This document shows positions 62,201 to 64,000 of a stretch of 64,000 nt of DNA, piece after piece. Made by a program: the position numbers and the translations under genes. Position 1 is the first letter of the stretch. Every line of letters begins with the position of its first letter. The notes beneath the pieces are model-generated. The model worked only from the letters and a program-made list of their open reading frames with translations, did not search any database and was not told the origin of the DNA. Source of the stretch: Voacanga thouarsii (taxonomy: Eukaryota; Streptophyta; Magnoliopsida; Gentianales; Apocynaceae); the NCBI GenBank assembly GCA_026120185.1, contig JANUWF010001189.1, positions 23,043 to 87,042 of the forward strand, read 5' to 3'.

Positions 62201-62260
62201 AATATCTACAAAAATACCGAAAACCTAAGGCATTTACAAAGATAGGCACTTTCAATTAAT
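59238..62260. repeat. Near-consensus monomer block 11 (20 monomers)
   Basis: The largest consensus-like block, about 3.0 kb, the same length as one 20-mer cycle. Weak echoes of A1-B-C-D-E order remain near 60299-61010 (GTTAAATTTG, GATCTTACCG, TAGTAACAG, TTATCGACC, GATCCAATCG). Length variants are AATATCATACAAAAATACC near 60086, ATGATCTAC near 61445 and CTAATGAAAAG near 61986. No gene or other element is visible. Confidence 0.75.
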
Positions 62261-63615
62261 GATCCGACCGTTAGATTTGTTTAAATTTTTAGGAAAAGTG
62301 GTATGACCAAATTTGATGTTAGTCGGACATATTTTAGCATGCAATCCAACAAAGGACTACAAAAAGACAAAAAACCTAAGGCATTTACAAAGATAGGCAC
62401 TTTCAATTTATGATCCGATCGTTAAATTTGTTTAAATTGATAATAAAAGTGTTATGACTAGATTTGAAGATAATCGGACATATTTTGGCATGCAATCCAA
62501 CAAATATCAACAAAAATACCGAAAACCTAAGGCATTTACAAGGATTGGCACTTTCAATTAATGATCTTACCGTTAGATTTGTTTGAATTGTTAATAAAAG
62601 TGTTTTGACTAAATTTGTATATAATCGGATATATTTTGGCACGCAATTCAACAAATATTAACAAAAATACCGAAACCTAAGGCATTTACAAAGATATGAG
62701 AATTAATGATCCGATCGTTAGATTTGTTCAAATTTCTAGTAACGAGTGTTATGACCAAATTTGAAGATAATCGGATATATTTTGGCATGCAATCCAACAA
62801 ATATCAACAAAAAGACCGAAAACCTAAGGAATTTACAAAGATAGGCACTTTCAATTAAAGATCCGACCGTTAGATTTGTTTAAATTTCTAGGAAAAGTGT
62901 TATCGCCAAATTTGAAGATAGTCGGATATATTTTGGCATGCAATCCAACAAATGACTACAAAATGACCGAAAATCGAAGACATTTACAAAGATAGGCACT
63001 TTCAATTAATGATCCAATCGTTAGATTTGTTTAAATTGATAATAAAAGTGTTATGACTAGATTTGAAGATAATCGGATATATTTTGGCATGCAATCCAAC
63101 AAATATCTACAAAAATATCGAAAACCTAAGACATTTACAAGGATATGCACTTTCAATAAATGATCCTTCCGTTAGATTTATTTAAATTGCTAACAAAAGT
63201 GTTATGACTAAATTTGAAAATAATCGGATATATTTTGACATGCAATACAACAAATATCAACAAAAATACCGAAAATCTAAGGCATTTACAAAGATAGGAT
63301 CCTTGAATTAATGATTCGACCGTTAGATTTGTTCAAATTTCTAGTAACAAGTGTTATGACCAAATTCGAAGATAATCGGATATATTTTGGCATGCAATCC
63401 AACATATATCAACAAAAAAACCGCAAACCTAAGGCATTTATAAAGATAGGCACTTTCAATTAATGATCTGATCGTTAAATTTGTTTAAATTGATAATAAA
63501 AGTGTTATGACTAGATTTGAAGATAATCGGACATATTTTGGCATGCAATCCAACAAATATCAACAAAAATACCGAAAACCTAAGGCATTTACAAAGATAG
63601 GCACTTTCAATTAAT
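62261..63615. repeat. Run S-A1-B-C-D-E-F-G-A2
   Basis: Nine monomers with clear signatures: S (TTTTTAGGAAAAGTGG, GATGTTAGTCGG), A1 after CAATTTATGATCCG, B (GGCACGCAATTC), C (TAACGAGTG), D (TTATCGCC), E, F (GACATGCAATAC), G (ACCGCAAACC) and A2 (GATCTGATCG). It closely matches 36732-38086 in type order and in the TAACGAGTG variant of C, so these two distant segments probably share a recent source. Confidence 0.87.
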
Positions 63616-64000
63616 GATCCGATCGTTAGATTTGTTTGAATTGTTAAGAAAAGTGTTATGACCAAATTTGAAGATAATCGGATATATTTTGGCATGCAAT
63701 CCAACAAATATCAACAAAAATACCGAAAACCTAAGGCATTTACAAAGATAGGCACTTTCAATTAATGATCCGATCGTTAGATTTGTTTAAATTGCTAATA
63801 AAAGTGTTATGACTAAATTTGAAGATAATCGGATATATTTTGGCATGCAATCCAACAAATATCTACAAAAAGACCGAAAACCTAAGGCATTTACAAAGAT
63901 AGGCACTTTCAATTAATGATCCGATCGTTAGATTTGTTTAAATTGCTAATAAAAGTGTTATGACTAAATTTGAAGATAATCGGATATATTTTGGCATGCA
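63616..64000. repeat. Near-consensus monomers at the right edge
   Basis: Two complete monomers and a partial one, cut by the window end inside GGCATGCA. The first starts H-like (TTTGAATTGTTAAG) and becomes consensus, as in other G-A2-consensus transitions. The array continues beyond the window. Confidence 0.78.

Larger units (their letters stand above)
1..64000. repeat. AT-rich 151-bp tandem satellite array filling the window
   Basis: Every stretch I read is a copy of one monomer of about 151 bp, always in the same orientation and joined head to tail. Spacing between successive GATC start boxes is 151 bp in most places (for example 47605 to 47756), with 145, 150, 152 and 153 bp variants. No mobile element, gene or non-satellite spacer interrupts it, and the array is cut by both window ends. 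Tandem satellites of nucleosome-like length with higher-order structure are typical of plant and animal centromeric or pericentromeric heterochromatin. A centromeric role here is inference, because nothing in the DNA proves CENH3 occupancy. The family and species are not recognised. Confidence 0.97.

Noticed and set aside
1..64000. Bacterial or organellar AT-rich genome
   Set aside because: 64 kb without a single credible gene and about 420 head-to-tail copies of one monomer is incompatible with a compact prokaryotic or organelle genome.

Overview
The whole 64 kb window is one uninterrupted array of an AT-rich tandem satellite. The basic monomer is about 151 bp and is repeated head to tail in one orientation about 420 times. 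A typical copy is 47605-47755, where I count 45 G/C in 151 bases (about 30%). Nearly every monomer opens with a GATC-containing start box (GATCCGACCG or a variant). It then carries GTTAGATTTG, a TTTAAA core, TCGGATATATTTTGGCATGC, CCTAAGGCATTTAC, and ends in TTTCAATTAAT. I found no protein-coding gene, tRNA, rRNA, transposon, CRISPR array or unique-sequence gap. The longest open frames (64-101 codons) are chance stop-free stretches of satellite; they recur wherever the same monomer pair recurs.

This is eukaryotic heterochromatin, most likely a centromeric or pericentromeric satellite and probably from a plant. The plant assignment is inference: a monomer near nucleosome length, higher-order organisation, and a variant spectrum that looks like decay of methylated CG and CCG sites. 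I do not recognise the family and name no species.

For the description I sorted monomers by diagnostic variants into 20 types: A1 B C D E F G A2 H I J K L M N O P Q R S. Overlapping runs support one cyclic master order of about 3.0 kb (20-mer). The longest intact run is B-C-D-E-F-G-A2-H-I-J-K-L-M-N-O-P/Q at 56826-59237; Q-R-S-A1-B-C-D-E at 34925-36127 closes the circle. Shortcuts in this order give smaller units: a 7-mer A1-G of 1052 bp, a 10-mer of 1504 bp, and a second 7-mer M-N-O-P-Q-R-L/S of about 1057 bp.

Layout: 1-6124 is a strongly homogenised block of 1052/1504-bp units. 6125-6536 is a boundary with a Q-R pair and a 110-bp monomer carrying a micro-inversion. 6537-12419 is a more diverged, mainly monomeric zone with a local trimer duplication. 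12420-25547 is a mosaic of master-order runs, including a segment duplicated at a 3245-bp offset with shared deletion scars. From 25548 to the right edge, master-order runs alternate with blocks of near-consensus monomers. The array runs past both window ends. Many monomers are hybrids of two types (one of three), which records unequal crossover or gene conversion inside monomers.
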